From CBDDFS01 sp965227255 (GTDB lineage: Bacteria; Bacteroidota; Bacteroidia; Flavobacteriales_E; Vicingaceae), in the NCBI GenBank assembly GCA_965227255.1, contig CBDDFS010000001.1, positions 124,001 to 188,000 of the forward strand: a stretch of 64,000 nucleotides of DNA, given 5' to 3'. The translations under genes and the position numbers were made by a program. The notes under the pieces are model-generated. The model was given only the letters and a program-made list of their open reading frames with translations. It searched no databases and was not told where the DNA came from. Positions 27,385-40,635 of this stretch are shown piece by piece (positions within the stretch are counted from its first letter, which is position 1; every line of letters begins with the position of its first letter).

Positions 27385-27388
<4 letters not shown>
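27357..27388 (-). other. 23S 3' processing-stem strand
   Basis: This stretch is the reverse complement, with a few mismatches, of 30294-30322 on the other side of the 23S gene (shared AATTTGTATTTTCTTTCAG). Together they form the long stem that RNase III-type processing cuts in precursor rRNA. Confidence 0.7.
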
Positions 27389-30265
<2,877 letters not shown>

Positions 30266-30407
30266 TTTAATGATTCAATATGAAATTGAGTTATTCAATT
30301 TGTATTTTCTTTCAGTATGTCAAAGAACTTCGAATTACCTAAGTAATCCTGGTCAGCTTATAGTGAGTGTCGACCGTCGGCCGGTCTAAACTCAAGCATG
30401 ACCTCCG
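30266..30407 (-). other. tRNA-Ala to 23S spacer with processing stem
   Basis: 142 bp without a gene. 30294-30322 is the 5' strand of the 23S processing stem (partner 27357-27388). The rest, including a GACCGTCGGCCGGTC hairpin near 30372-30386, shows nothing else I can assign. Confidence 0.6.
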
Positions 30408-30481
30408 TGGAGAATATCGGAGTCGAACCGATGACCTCCTGCGTGCAAAGCAGGCGCTCTAGCCAGCTGAGCTAATTCCCC
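30408..30481 (-). tRNA. tRNA-Ala (anticodon TGC)
   Basis: Minus strand begins GGGGAATTAGCTCAGCTGG and ends ATTCTCCA. The acceptor stem pairs fully (one G-U), the anticodon loop is CTTTGCACG with TGC, and the T-loop is GGTTCGACTCC. The discriminator is A; CCA is not encoded. It has the usual position between tRNA-Ile and 23S. Confidence 0.96.
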
Positions 30482-30493
30482 AAAACTTATTAG

Positions 30494-30567
30494 TAGTCCC
30501 GCGCAGACTTGAACTGCGGACCTCTACATTATCAGTGTAGCGCTCTAACCAGCTGAGCTACGGGACT
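30494..30567 (-). tRNA. tRNA-Ile (anticodon GAT)
   Basis: Minus strand begins AGTCCCGTAGCTCAGCTGG and ends CGGGACTA. The anticodon arm is CTACACTGATAATGTAG with GAT, and the T-arm contains AGTTCAAGTCT. The discriminator is A; CCA is not encoded. It is the first tRNA after 16S in the operon. Confidence 0.96.
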
Positions 30568-30705
30568 GTAGATAGAGTTTCCTTCCTAATCCCGTGGGAT
30601 TAAGATCCGAAATTCAACGGGACTTTAAAAGTCTGGGTTCAAAAATGAAACAGAATGAAGAAGTAAGGAAAGAATCCGCCAAAAGGCGGATAAGCAAATT
30701 CCTCT
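30568..30705 (-). other. 16S to tRNA-Ile spacer with processing stem
   Basis: 138 bp. 30639-30672 is largely complementary to 32293-32335 beyond the other end of 16S, giving the 16S processing stem. Two small hairpins are visible: TAATCCC/GGGATTA at 30586-30601 and ATCCGCC/GGCGGAT near 30673-30690. Confidence 0.6.
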
Positions 30706-32234
<1,529 letters not shown>

Positions 32235-32586
32235 ATTATGAATTGTTTATGACTTAGGGATTCGCTTTTCGAAATTCAATTTGACTTGAACTCGCTTTCC
32301 TTACCTCTTCAAAAAAAAGGTTCTGTTTCAATATTTTCAAAGAACTCAGGCGTTTTTTACACCCTTTTCTCTCTCACATTTTCAAAATGCGGACGCAAAA
32401 GTATATAATATTTTATTATCCGCAATACTTTAAGATCTTTTTTTTAAAAAAAATCTAAAAATATTTTTTCAACCTGTAAAGACCGCCATTTCCCTCTCGA
32501 AAAATGGGAGGGCAAATGTACATTTACTTTTTCATTTATGGAACGAAAAAATGAAGATTTTTTTCCCTTAGATGATAATCAGACAC
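32235..32586 (-). other. rRNA operon leader and upstream region (no gene)
   Basis: 352 bp without a coding gene. 32293-32335 is the 5' strand of the 16S processing stem. A promoter lies at 32396-32425. A/T-rich homopolymer tracts (32431-32469) sit upstream of it like an UP element. A short hairpin (CCCTC / GAGGG with CATTT/AAATG outer pairs, about 32491-32520) lies beyond, toward the SDR gene stop. Confidence 0.6.
32396..32425 (-). promoter_or_regulatory. rRNA operon promoter
   Basis: On the minus strand a -33 TTG (32425-32423) is followed after 19 nt by TACTTTTG (32403-32396), an exact TAnnTTTG -7 box with the Bacteroidota spacing. A/T tracts lie directly upstream. The implied start is near 32390, about 155 nt before mature 16S. 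Confidence 0.8.
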
Positions 32587-33297
32587 TTAGGTCGACAAAC
32601 CGGCAACAGGGAGCACTTTTCCATTAAAGTATTCATGACCCTTTAGTGTAAAGTCCACGATGAATTCAGCCATTTTACCGGCCGACATTGGTGATTTATA
32701 TCCTGGAAAGGCCTTTCTCAACATTTCCGTATCAGCACTTCCCAAAGCCAGAGCATTAAATACCACTCCTTCTTCCTTATATTCTTCAGCCAGGCATTCT
32801 GTCAATGTAGCAAGAGCGGCCTTGGATGAACTGTATACCGACAAGCCCGGAAACTTAGCTGAACCTTGATAGCCTCCCATGCTGCTTATATTAACTACAT
32901 GAGAATTATTATCCGACTTCTTCAAACAGGGCATTAAGGACTGGATCAATAATAAGGGTGCCTCAAAGTTGATATGCATCTGTTCCCTAATATCTATTAG
33001 ATTCATTTCTGAAAAGGACTTGTTAATGAGTAGTCCGGCATTGTTTATTAATGCATCCAACCTACCCCACTTCTTCTCAACCACATTTGATATCCTGTGC
33101 TGAAATTCAGGCTTGTGAAAATCCTCCACCACTACTTCTATTTCGTGGCCATATTGTTGCATGCATTCTTCCTTAAGTTTAAGAAGAAGATCCTTCGACC
33201 GGGAAACCGCTATTATCTCATGTTCATTCGTGCCAGCAAACTGCCTTACGCATTCTCTTCCAATTCCACCGGATGCACCCGTTATTAGTATTCTCAT
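32587..33297 (-). CDS. Short-chain dehydrogenase/reductase (SDR)
   Basis: 236 residues from ATG 33297; an adjacent upstream TTG is less likely. The Rossmann NADP-binding motif TGASGGIG opens the protein, followed by NNAG (LINNAGLLINK), the catalytic Ser in NISSMGG, and YSSSKAA with the catalytic Tyr and Lys. Classical SDR length; substrate not predictable. A -7 box (TAGGTTTG) lies 13 nt upstream. It stands alone between the rRNA promoter region and the SPOR gene. Confidence 0.92.
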   Translation of the reverse strand: MRILITGASGGIGRECVRQFAGTNEHEIIAVSRSKDLLLKLKEECMQQYGHEIEVVVEDFHKPEFQHRISNVVEKKWGRLDALINNAGLLINKSFSEMNLIDIREQMHINFEAPLLLIQSLMPCLKKSDNNSHVVNISSMGGYQGSAKFPGLSVYSSSKAALATLTECLAEEYKEEGVVFNALALGSADTEMLRKAFPGYKSPMSAGKMAEFIVDFTLKGHEYFNGKVLPVAGLST

Positions 33298-33310
33298 CAA
33301 TCCTTTTTTT

Positions 33311-33318
33311 CAAACCTA
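33311..33318 (-). promoter_or_regulatory. -7 box (TAGGTTTG) for the SDR gene
   Basis: Exact TAnnTTTG match on the minus strand, 13 nt before the SDR ATG. A TTGG lies 16 nt upstream, slightly short for a -33 element. Confidence 0.4.
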
Positions 33319-33379
33319 ATAATAATGTAAAAACCAACTCTAACTTTTTATTATCTTGATCAACCCAAAATTTTCTCGA

Positions 33380-34357
33380 ATGACTGACAAGGAAGACAAG
33401 GCTCAGAAATTAAAAGAGATTCAAGCTAGACTTGCTGAAATACAGAATAAAGGTGATTCAGGTTCCTCGCCAACTCCAAAACCTGAGAAGAAGGAAGAGA
33501 AAAAAGAAAATCCACTCCCGCCCAAAAAAGAGACTCCTCCTGTTGCTAAAAAAGTAAGTCCACCAGTTGAGAAAAAAGAGGCGGCTAAAAAGGTCATCAA
33601 AGAGGAAGTGAAGAAAGAAGCAGTCAAGAAGGAGGCCGTTAAAAAGGAAGGCGTGACCCAGGAAGAAAAGAACTGGAGAGCAAATCGAGTTAAAGAGGAA
33701 GCACCTAAAGAAGCTGTCAAGCCATCTGCTAAGAAGAGTGACGGAAAAAAGAAAGAGAAAAAGAAGGTTAGAATGAGTTTAATCTATACCATCATATCTC
33801 TTATCATCACCATTTCAATCGCAGGGTATTTTGTTTACACAAACTTTATGTCCGATAATTCCACTGAAATTCAATCTTCCATCCCGACTTCAGACGAAGC
33901 GATATCTGAAGAAGAGTCGATAGCATCTTCAGATGATACTGAAGCAACCAGTGAAGGAGAATTAGCTGAAGAGACTGACGAAATCGCTGAAGAGGAAATT
34001 CAAGACGTAGTTGAGGAGGCACCGCCAAAACAAGAGCCCCCTGTTAACAAACGTACATTAAAGGAAGAAAGTCCGGCACCCAAAAAGGAAAGATCAGTTG
34101 TAGCTCAGTCTGAGGTACCGAATGGATTTATCATTAGCTATTCAGTTAACAGCAATACCTCCACCGCCGAGACCAATGTTCTGAAATTGCAGGGAAGAGG
34201 ATTCAAGGCAGGTTATTACTATATGCCGGACAGAGATCCCAAAAACAAGTCACTGTACCGAGTTTTTGTAGGGCCTTATAATACCAAGGCAGAAGCATGG
34301 GATGCTCTGAGCAAAGTTTCTAAGATCGAAGCTCGAGCCTTTATCATGGATATGTAA
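33380..34357 (+). CDS. SPOR-domain inner-membrane protein with Lys/Glu-rich cytoplasmic region
   Basis: 325 residues from ATG 33380. Residues about 1-125 are highly charged (repeats of KKE, VKKEAVKKE) and predicted disordered. One membrane helix follows at about 133-155 (SLIYTIISLIITISIAGYF), then an acidic linker (EEESIASSDDTEATSEGE) and a C-terminal SPOR domain (about 255-322: NGFIISYSVNSNTSTAE ... YRVFVGPYNTKAEAWDAL). SPOR binds glycan strands lacking stem peptides, usually at division sites. Topology: cytoplasmic N-terminus, periplasmic SPOR. Its last 14 bp overlap the end of the convergent comEC. Confidence 0.88.
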   Translation: MTDKEDKAQKLKEIQARLAEIQNKGDSGSSPTPKPEKKEEKKENPLPPKKETPPVAKKVSPPVEKKEAAKKVIKEEVKKEAVKKEAVKKEGVTQEEKNWRANRVKEEAPKEAVKPSAKKSDGKKKEKKKVRMSLIYTIISLIITISIAGYFVYTNFMSDNSTEIQSSIPTSDEAISEEESIASSDDTEATSEGELAEETDEIAEEEIQDVVEEAPPKQEPPVNKRTLKEESPAPKKERSVVAQSEVPNGFIISYSVNSNTSTAETNVLKLQGRGFKAGYYYMPDRDPKNKSLYRVFVGPYNTKAEAWDALSKVSKIEARAFIMDM

Positions 34358-36296
34358 GAGCCAATTCGATGAAGTCGTTGTATCGCAATGACTCAACCAA
34401 GACCCCATCCTTTTTAAAAGAATCAAAACTTAGCTTTTGATCCTGATGCATATTATAGGTATAAATATTATCTGAACTAAATCCTGCTTCTTCCATTAAG
34501 GAAGCATTTAATTTACCCCCGACGAGGATAAGGTCATATTCTTTCTTTCCAATATTTAGTTTTATTAAATCATTCTCAATATAGAGCCATAGTATATTCA
34601 AAGAATCAAATTCTAATTGGCAAAGAAGGTTTCCTACAGAATCCGGCTCCAGATGATTGAATTGTGCCTTCCCATAAGCAAGGCCGGAAATTATTCTATT
34701 CATCCTCAAATCTGCCTTTACTGAATCATTCTTTTGCTTTAGTGCAAATATTGAATGATCACCATGCTTCACCTTTCCGATGACGGGATTATTTCGCATA
34801 TTAAGAATGTATAGTGTCCGTTCATTTGACGGCAAATTTGATTGCACCATTAAAATGGTCATTAGAAAAATTGAATAAAGAATCAATCTTTTCCTTGCAA
34901 TCTTCAGACCTAAAATAAAAAGTGTAATGATTAATGCCAGAATCAGACTTTGAGCAAGACTCAGTGATAATGATAAGGTGGCAACAGGTAAATCAGAGAT
35001 AAATAAAAGGAATAATTGCAATTTTTCAAGCAGGAAGGACAGCGAGAAGCAAATGAATGAAGTAAGCATTCCACTTACTGACAGTGAATTGAAGAATAAC
35101 CAAGCCAGACTTCCGGAGACAATGAGGAAAGTAGCCGGAATGGCCAGTAGATTTGACAGAATAAAATATACGGGTACTTCCTGAAACTGGCACAATATAA
35201 TAGGAAGCACAGCCAACTGGGCTGATACAGAAACAGATACACTAGCCCATATCTTGCGGATCAGCCAATATTTTGAATTGACCAAAATATCAAGCAAAGG
35301 AAAAATTGCAAGGATGCCAATTACGGCAGAGTAAGAGAGGAGAAATCCTACCCTGAACAAACTTCCTGGATCCAAGATCAATATGAATGATGCGGAGGTA
35401 GCTAGAACATTATATATAGGCGCCCTTTTATGAATGTTGATTGCAATAATAAAAAGTGTGATCATTGAAGAGGCTCTGACCACCGATGGGGATAATCCTG
35501 TGAGAAATGCATAGAACCATATGAAACATATGCAAATTGTAAGGAACAGGAATTTCTGATTCATCCTTTTGAGAAATGTAAGCAATTGCGAAATCAGGAG
35601 ATAAATAATGCCAACGTGTAATCCGGAGACAGCAAGCACATGACTAACACCTGACTTTCGAAAAGATATTTTGGATTCATTGAGCAGGGAGGATTTATCT
35701 CCAATTAGCATGGCCTTGATCACTCCTGCCTCCCTCCTTTTGAAGGCTGTATCAATTTTATCAATTAGCTTTTCTTTTAACCGTCTGGAATATCCAACTA
35801 CACCCCTTCTTTCACTTATAACCGGACTTATTATTTCAGAAGAAGGTAAAATCAATTCGTGATAGATTTTTTTCTGTGCATAGTAGTCGACCCGATCAAA
35901 AGTCGACGGCAGTCTATCCTTTTCAATTCTTTTTATTCTACCTGATACCCAGATCCTATTTCCTTCTTTGATCGCATCATCGAAAATCGAATCGTATATA
36001 ATTACCAGAATTCCCAGTCCGACCGCCTTCTCATCCTCTTCGCAATAATCTATTGTGCCCATTATACTTGAATATTTGGCTGATTTTCTGACTTCTTTCA
36101 GATCTACGAGAAGGTGGGCACTGTCATTAAAAACAAATCTTTTGAGTTCATTCTTTTCATGATCTTTTATGGCGTATTGCACATGAGAAATCAAGATCAA
36201 TGCACCCGGAATCAAAATGAATGATTGTATTTTTCTCATCACTCTTTTTATTCTGAGTTTTTTATGCCCAAGGATCAGAATGGAAAACCAGAACAA
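34344..36296 (-). CDS. comEC: ComEC/Rec2 competence-family DNA-uptake channel
   Basis: 650 residues from the first canonical start (TTG 36296). The N-terminal DUF4131-like OB domain (about residues 35-150) precedes the multi-span ComEC core with the family hallmark SGVSHVLAVSGLHVGIIY and a helical bundle to about residue 490. The last 150 residues are soluble and show no metallo-beta-lactamase motif. ComEC moves single-stranded DNA across the inner membrane in natural transformation. The frame stays open, with hydrophobic ComEC-like sequence (SPFVSILIFQISGILLARFI), for a further 42 codons upstream to 36422, but without ATG, GTG or TTG, so the true start is unclear. Confidence 0.88.
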   Translation of the reverse strand: MFWFSILILGHKKLRIKRVMRKIQSFILIPGALILISHVQYAIKDHEKNELKRFVFNDSAHLLVDLKEVRKSAKYSSIMGTIDYCEEDEKAVGLGILVIIYDSIFDDAIKEGNRIWVSGRIKRIEKDRLPSTFDRVDYYAQKKIYHELILPSSEIISPVISERRGVVGYSRRLKEKLIDKIDTAFKRREAGVIKAMLIGDKSSLLNESKISFRKSGVSHVLAVSGLHVGIIYLLISQLLTFLKRMNQKFLFLTICICFIWFYAFLTGLSPSVVRASSMITLFIIAINIHKRAPIYNVLATSASFILILDPGSLFRVGFLLSYSAVIGILAIFPLLDILVNSKYWLIRKIWASVSVSVSAQLAVLPIILCQFQEVPVYFILSNLLAIPATFLIVSGSLAWLFFNSLSVSGMLTSFICFSLSFLLEKLQLFLLFISDLPVATLSLSLSLAQSLILALIITLFILGLKIARKRLILYSIFLMTILMVQSNLPSNERTLYILNMRNNPVIGKVKHGDHSIFALKQKNDSVKADLRMNRIISGLAYGKAQFNHLEPDSVGNLLCQLEFDSLNILWLYIENDLIKLNIGKKEYDLILVGGKLNASLMEEAGFSSDNIYTYNMHQDQKLSFDSFKKDGVLVESLRYNDFIELALTYP

Positions 36297-36441
36297 AAGA
36301 GCGCCAAATACCGTATAAACAGGGTTAACGTCGATAAATCGGGCCAGTAGAATTCCAGAAATCTGAAATATCAGTATGGAAACGAATGGACTTCGTTGGT
36401 CAAATGAATTGATGAATAAAAATTAAAGTGATAACAATGTG

Positions 36442-36449
36442 TAAATTTG
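36442..36449 (+). promoter_or_regulatory. -7 box (TAAATTTG) for the 36.5-45.3 kb operon
   Basis: Exact TAnnTTTG match 31 nt before the first ATG of the operon. No TTG at the expected -33 position, so support is partial. Confidence 0.4.
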
Positions 36450-36480
36450 TGAGAGGTCACTCCAAATTACATATACTGAA

Positions 36481-37413
36481 ATGAGCCTGAAAGGAAAAAT
36501 ACAGGTGCTTTTCGCCATCCTTATCCTGAGCTTTTCTGCTTGCAAAAAGGAAGAGGTTGATGGTCGTCGAATCGGGGACAATGATTCACCCTATTATGAT
36601 GGTATTCCAACCGTTCTGGTGCAGAACTATGTGAATCGTTTATATATCGATCTGATCGGACGTGAACCGCTTGATGTTGAAATGGAAAGTGATGTTGAGT
36701 TTCTTAAAGAGAACAAATACAGCTTTGACTCAAGAGACAGCATCATTGTCAGACTTCAGGAAGACCTCACATTCAGGGAAGGCGACTCATCTTACAAAGC
36801 AGCTTATTACAACCGCTTGTATGAACTCTTCAAAGTGAAAATGCTTGAGGGTGCTTCAGACGGTGACATCAACCGTGAAATCGGACTGTTGAACAGTAGT
36901 CTGATCAGAGATTCGATAGCAGGAGACTGGTATAAGTATCAGATCGACCTGGAGAAGATTCAAAAACTCGAGAATGTCTTAAATATAGATGAGGAATACA
37001 TGGAAGGTACAATTGACCTGACTGAAATCTTCTCGAGATTACTTGACAATGCCGTATACGATCGTATCAATATGAATACTTTCAATTTTATCAATGCATC
37101 TTTCAATGATCTGTTCGACCGATTCCCCAGCAGGATGGAGTTTGATGCTGGTTTTGAGATCGTTGAATATGATAAACCGGCGCAGATATTTGGCTTATAT
37201 GCCACGAATAAAGGAGAATACATTCAAATCCTATGTAATTCTGATGAATTCTATGAGGGTTTGATCAGATGGACATACGGGACACTGATGGCACGACCAC
37301 CGGAAACTGAAGAACTAGAGAAGGCCATGGCCACATTCAATTTCGACCATGACCTCCAGAAATTACAAAGAGCAATACTTGTCACTGATGAATACGCGAA
37401 TTTTGAACAATAA
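36481..37413 (+). CDS. Lipoprotein with DUF1549-like helical region
   Basis: 310 residues with a lipobox (LSFSAC, Cys21) followed by KKEE, typical of Bacteroidota surface lipoproteins. The region VQNYVNRLYIDLIGREPLDVE resembles the start of the DUF1549-type domain that accompanies planctomycete-type cytochrome proteins. The rest is mainly helical, with a later PPETEELEKAMATF segment of the same flavour. No enzyme motif found. First gene of a tightly coupled seven-gene operon; it overlaps the next gene by 26 bp. Confidence 0.72.
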   Translation: MSLKGKIQVLFAILILSFSACKKEEVDGRRIGDNDSPYYDGIPTVLVQNYVNRLYIDLIGREPLDVEMESDVEFLKENKYSFDSRDSIIVRLQEDLTFREGDSSYKAAYYNRLYELFKVKMLEGASDGDINREIGLLNSSLIRDSIAGDWYKYQIDLEKIQKLENVLNIDEEYMEGTIDLTEIFSRLLDNAVYDRINMNTFNFINASFNDLFDRFPSRMEFDAGFEIVEYDKPAQIFGLYATNKGEYIQILCNSDEFYEGLIRWTYGTLMARPPETEELEKAMATFNFDHDLQKLQRAILVTDEYANFEQ

Positions 37414-37903
37414 GCTAGGCCGCATCAGTATCCTACTGATGATTACAATCGTTCTTTTCAGCTGTAAGGAAGAAGAAAAGAATCCTGATCAATATGTGGT
37501 GAATCCTCTCACCTCTCTTCCTCCTAATGCCGGTAAGACGAAGGAGAAAACAGATCAGCAGTATGTTGCCATCCTTCATGCGAATCTGTTTCAGGTTGCG
37601 CTGTCAGCGAACCAGATTTTTGAGATTTCACAATGTATTCAGTCAATCGGCGATAAAGAAGTAGCTCGTGAGGTCATCATCAGCAATTTCATGAATGAAA
37701 ATGACGTGAAGATGCCGACAGACAAAGAAATGAGGGCTGACCTGAGGACTTTCATCACAAATACTTATAACCGTTTTTTGGTGAGAGATCCAACAGAAGC
37801 CGAGATCACCTACTTCGAGAATTATATTAGCGCGAATCCGAATGTAAGCCCTGAATTGGTTTACTTCTCTTTCGCTTTGTCGAACGAATACCTTTACTAC
37901 TGA
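37388..37903 (+). CDS. Small lipoprotein, DUF1549-operon partner
   Basis: 171 residues from ATG 37388, chosen because it opens a lipoprotein signal (ISILLMITIVLFSC, Cys26) followed by KEEEKN. The mature part is helical (YVAILHANLFQVALSANQIF; FITNTYNRFLVRDPTEAEIT) and contains a second RDPTEAE segment similar to the REPLDVE of the previous protein, so the two may be distant relatives. Its TGA overlaps the next ATG by one base (TGATG). Function unknown; likely a periplasmic or surface partner of the DUF1501 protein. Confidence 0.68.
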   Translation: MNTRILNNKLGRISILLMITIVLFSCKEEEKNPDQYVVNPLTSLPPNAGKTKEKTDQQYVAILHANLFQVALSANQIFEISQCIQSIGDKEVAREVIISNFMNENDVKMPTDKEMRADLRTFITNTYNRFLVRDPTEAEITYFENYISANPNVSPELVYFSFALSNEYLYY

Positions 37904-39228
37904 TGAAAAGAAGAAAGTTTCTAAAGACAGCAGGTGCGGCAGCTGCGGGAGCTGCAAGCATTCCATATATTCTTCCATCCGGACGATTATTTGCTGCAAC
38001 AGGAAGTCAGTTGGCAGAGCATGTTGTTTATGTTCTCTTCGCTGGTGGTGTTCGACAACAAGAATCGGTGCTTCAACGATATCTTGACGATAGTCAGGGC
38101 GTACCTTATGCAGGAAACATCATGTACAATATGCTTGAGGGAGCCCCTCCTTCGGCCAAGATCGTATATGGAAATGGTGTTGGCGGTCAAACTCCTATTC
38201 CTAAACTGCTTGATGACACTCTGCAAAAACAGGGGACATTATTCAAAGAAGTAAATGCATTGTCTGCAGGTCATTATGGTGGACTCAACAATCTAATACA
38301 GGGAAACAGGGCTGTTACCCAAGGACTAAAACAAAAACCTGTTAACCCGACCATATTTGAGTATGCCAGACGTCATGGTGGTTTGTCGGCTACAGATACT
38401 TGGTTTATAGGCAATGGTATTGGTGGTTCCACTCCACTTTTGAATTACAGTGCCAATCCTGATTATGGAGCACAGTATGGAGCTAACTTCTTTGCACCAA
38501 CTGTCACATTTGGAAATCTGGGAAGAGAATATCTTTCTAATGCAAAGGTTTACCACCCGGAAGATGAGCTGAGTCCGATGTATCAGATGAAGTATTTCCT
38601 TGATAACAGTTTTGAGAATTTCGGAAAAGGTCTGGAAACCATAGGTAATACTGAAGAAGAGAAGCAGGACATAAAAGACTTCATGCGCAAAATGTATAAC
38701 AAAGGTGGTGCCTATGAGAGGCCTCCGGGTGCACAGAACTCTGATGCCATAACAATTGGATACACAGCTGAAGTATTGTCCCACTTCAAACCAAAGCTAA
38801 CTGTTCTGAACTTGAGTAATGTAGATGGATGCCACAGCAATTTCACAGGTTATTTGAGAAGTCTGCACAAAGCAGACCATTCCGTCGGTTTCTTATGGAA
38901 TCATATTCAGAACATACCTGAAATGAAAGACAATACGGTCATGATTGTCACTCCGGAATGTGGCAGAAATCTTGAGCCAAATGGAATCAAGGATGTTGAA
39001 AATGATTTTGCTGCTTATGATCATTCGGATCAGAATACAACCAGAGTGTTTACAATGATGGCAGGTAAAAATGTGCCAAGTGATCTCGTTGTAGGAAGCG
39101 AGGGAAATCAGATCGGAAAAACGACCGACAATGTAGTTACCATTGCGGAAATTCTTGGATTTAAAAATGAAGTGGAAAGTTCGGGGTACATAGAAAGTGG
39201 TTCTATGTCTCTGTTTGATAGAATTTAA
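37903..39228 (+). CDS. DUF1501 protein with Tat signal
   Basis: 441 residues. The N-terminus is a twin-arginine signal (RRKFLKTAGAAAAGAASIP), so the protein is exported folded, perhaps with a cofactor. The remainder matches DUF1501, an alkaline-phosphatase/sulfatase-superfamily-like fold: an early YVLFAGGVRQQESVL, internal GHYGGLNNLI, LNLSNVDGCHSNFTGYLRSL and the late VMIVTPECGRNLEPNG plus AYDHSDQNTTRVF, carrying Asp/His/Glu residues that might bind metal. In other bacteria DUF1501 genes pair with DUF1800 or DUF1549 genes. Here DUF1549-like lipoproteins precede it (1-bp overlap). Confidence 0.88.
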   Translation: MKRRKFLKTAGAAAAGAASIPYILPSGRLFAATGSQLAEHVVYVLFAGGVRQQESVLQRYLDDSQGVPYAGNIMYNMLEGAPPSAKIVYGNGVGGQTPIPKLLDDTLQKQGTLFKEVNALSAGHYGGLNNLIQGNRAVTQGLKQKPVNPTIFEYARRHGGLSATDTWFIGNGIGGSTPLLNYSANPDYGAQYGANFFAPTVTFGNLGREYLSNAKVYHPEDELSPMYQMKYFLDNSFENFGKGLETIGNTEEEKQDIKDFMRKMYNKGGAYERPPGAQNSDAITIGYTAEVLSHFKPKLTVLNLSNVDGCHSNFTGYLRSLHKADHSVGFLWNHIQNIPEMKDNTVMIVTPECGRNLEPNGIKDVENDFAAYDHSDQNTTRVFTMMAGKNVPSDLVVGSEGNQIGKTTDNVVTIAEILGFKNEVESSGYIESGSMSLFDRI

Positions 39229-40187
39229 TGAGAAGAATACTTTACATATCGCTGATAGGTCTCATTCTTTTTGCCTGTAAAAAAGATGAAGATAATTCGG
39301 GTAAAAATCCATTCAATGACCCTTCATTGCAACCTCCTGAAGATACGAGTACGGTATTCGAACTGGATTCATCCAGCTTTCAATTTCTGTATTACAATGT
39401 TTTCAAGCCGACCTGCTCTAATTCAGGTTGTCACGACGGAAACTTCCAGCCGGATTTCAGAACCATCTATTCATCATATAATACTCTGGTGAACCATGCC
39501 GTTCTTCAAAACGACGATCAGCAATCCTTCACGTACAGGGTGGTGCCATATAATGTAGAGAAGTCCCTTTTAAATGAACGGCTTACAGTTTTCATGCCTA
39601 ATACATCAGGTATTATGCCTCTGTCACTTGAGCCTGAGTCGACCTGGGAAGAAGATAAAGAGATGTATATAGGTTTGATCGCCGACTGGATAGCCAGGGG
39701 TGCCCCGGATACATATGGCAATATTCCAGGAGAAGACAATCTTGAGCCTCAGGTGGTTGGAATGATGGCATTTAATTCCGGAAATACATCAAATGAATTA
39801 CCGAGGGAAGGGCCGGGCCAAAGTCCTATTCTTATTCCTAAAGGACTTCCTGTTGATGTTTGGTTTGCTTTCAGCGATGACCAGACCGACGTGAAAGATT
39901 TTAAGCTCACAAGACTGAACTCTTCTTACGATCTATATGATTTCAGTTCTGCAGAGGACTATAGTTTCAATACTTCTTCCACCCTGCAGGGCGTTGATTT
40001 TTGGAATGAACCAGTGACATACACGCACAAAGCCACAATTCAATTTCCCAATGATACATCAGGGACATTTGTTTACTTGCGTACAATGTTGAGGGATGAC
40101 ACTCAGGAGGACACAACTTTTATTCCGAATCCCGGAACGAGTGACATAATGAGGGCGAAGTTCACATTAAAAGTTGACTCACTTTGA
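39228..40187 (+). CDS. Lipoprotein with cytochrome-like CX4CH motif
   Basis: 319 residues with a lipobox (LILFAC, Cys17). Residues 63-69 read CSNSGCH inside FKPTCSNSGCHDGNFQPDF, matching the haem-binding context of planctomycete-type cytochromes (PSCyt1) but with four residues between the cysteines instead of two. The segment VVPYNVEKSLLNERL and the Met in GIMPLSLEPE further resemble that family, where a Met acts as distal ligand. The C-terminal half (about 180-319) is a beta-sandwich-like region. It may bind c-type haem in the periplasm, or the cysteines may form a disulfide. Coupled by TAATG to the DUF1501 gene. Confidence 0.75.
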   Translation: MRRILYISLIGLILFACKKDEDNSGKNPFNDPSLQPPEDTSTVFELDSSSFQFLYYNVFKPTCSNSGCHDGNFQPDFRTIYSSYNTLVNHAVLQNDDQQSFTYRVVPYNVEKSLLNERLTVFMPNTSGIMPLSLEPESTWEEDKEMYIGLIADWIARGAPDTYGNIPGEDNLEPQVVGMMAFNSGNTSNELPREGPGQSPILIPKGLPVDVWFAFSDDQTDVKDFKLTRLNSSYDLYDFSSAEDYSFNTSSTLQGVDFWNEPVTYTHKATIQFPNDTSGTFVYLRTMLRDDTQEDTTFIPNPGTSDIMRAKFTLKVDSL

Positions 40188-40633
40188 TGAAGAATTTATT
40201 GTACATATTAATTTTTGCACTTGTCTTTCAGTCTTGCAACCGGGATGATGATACACAGGAGGAATTATCACCTGAACCGAAAATATCTTTTGTAAGTATC
40301 ACTCCTCAGGAAGTTGAAAATTTCAATAACTCAATTTCCCTTATTGTAAAATACAAGGACAACAATGGTGACATCGGATTCTCCGATCCCGACGAATATG
40401 CTCTTTGGGTTAAAGACAGCCGACTTGATTCAGCTGATTGGTACCACGTGCCTCCCATGGCTCCCCTTGGAAAAAATCTCATCATCGAAGGCGAATTAGA
40501 AGTTGTACTGAATTCCATGTTCATTCTGGGTAATGGAAATGAAGAAATAGTTACGCTCACTGTCAAATTAAGGGACAGAGCCAATAACTGGAGCAACATC
40601 ATTAATACTACACCTGTCACTATAAAGAAATAG
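40187..40633 (+). CDS. Small lipoprotein
   Basis: 148 residues from ATG 40187 (TGATG overlap with the previous stop); a TTG one codon earlier is unlikely. The lipobox is LVFQSC (Cys17), followed by NRDDD. The mature part is one beta-sandwich-like domain (ISFVSITPQEVENFNNSISL; IVKYKDNNGDIGFSDPDEYA), similar in style to Ig/fibronectin-like lipoprotein domains. A function cannot be assigned. It sits between the haem-motif lipoprotein and the large secreted protein (2-bp gap). Confidence 0.7.
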   Translation: MKNLLYILIFALVFQSCNRDDDTQEELSPEPKISFVSITPQEVENFNNSISLIVKYKDNNGDIGFSDPDEYALWVKDSRLDSADWYHVPPMAPLGKNLIIEGELEVVLNSMFILGNGNEEIVTLTVKLRDRANNWSNIINTTPVTIKK

Positions 40634-40635
40634 CA

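Noticed and set aside
32491..32520. Terminator for the SDR gene
   Set aside because: The hairpin stem is short, has no T-tract on the minus strand, and lies about 70 bp beyond the stop.
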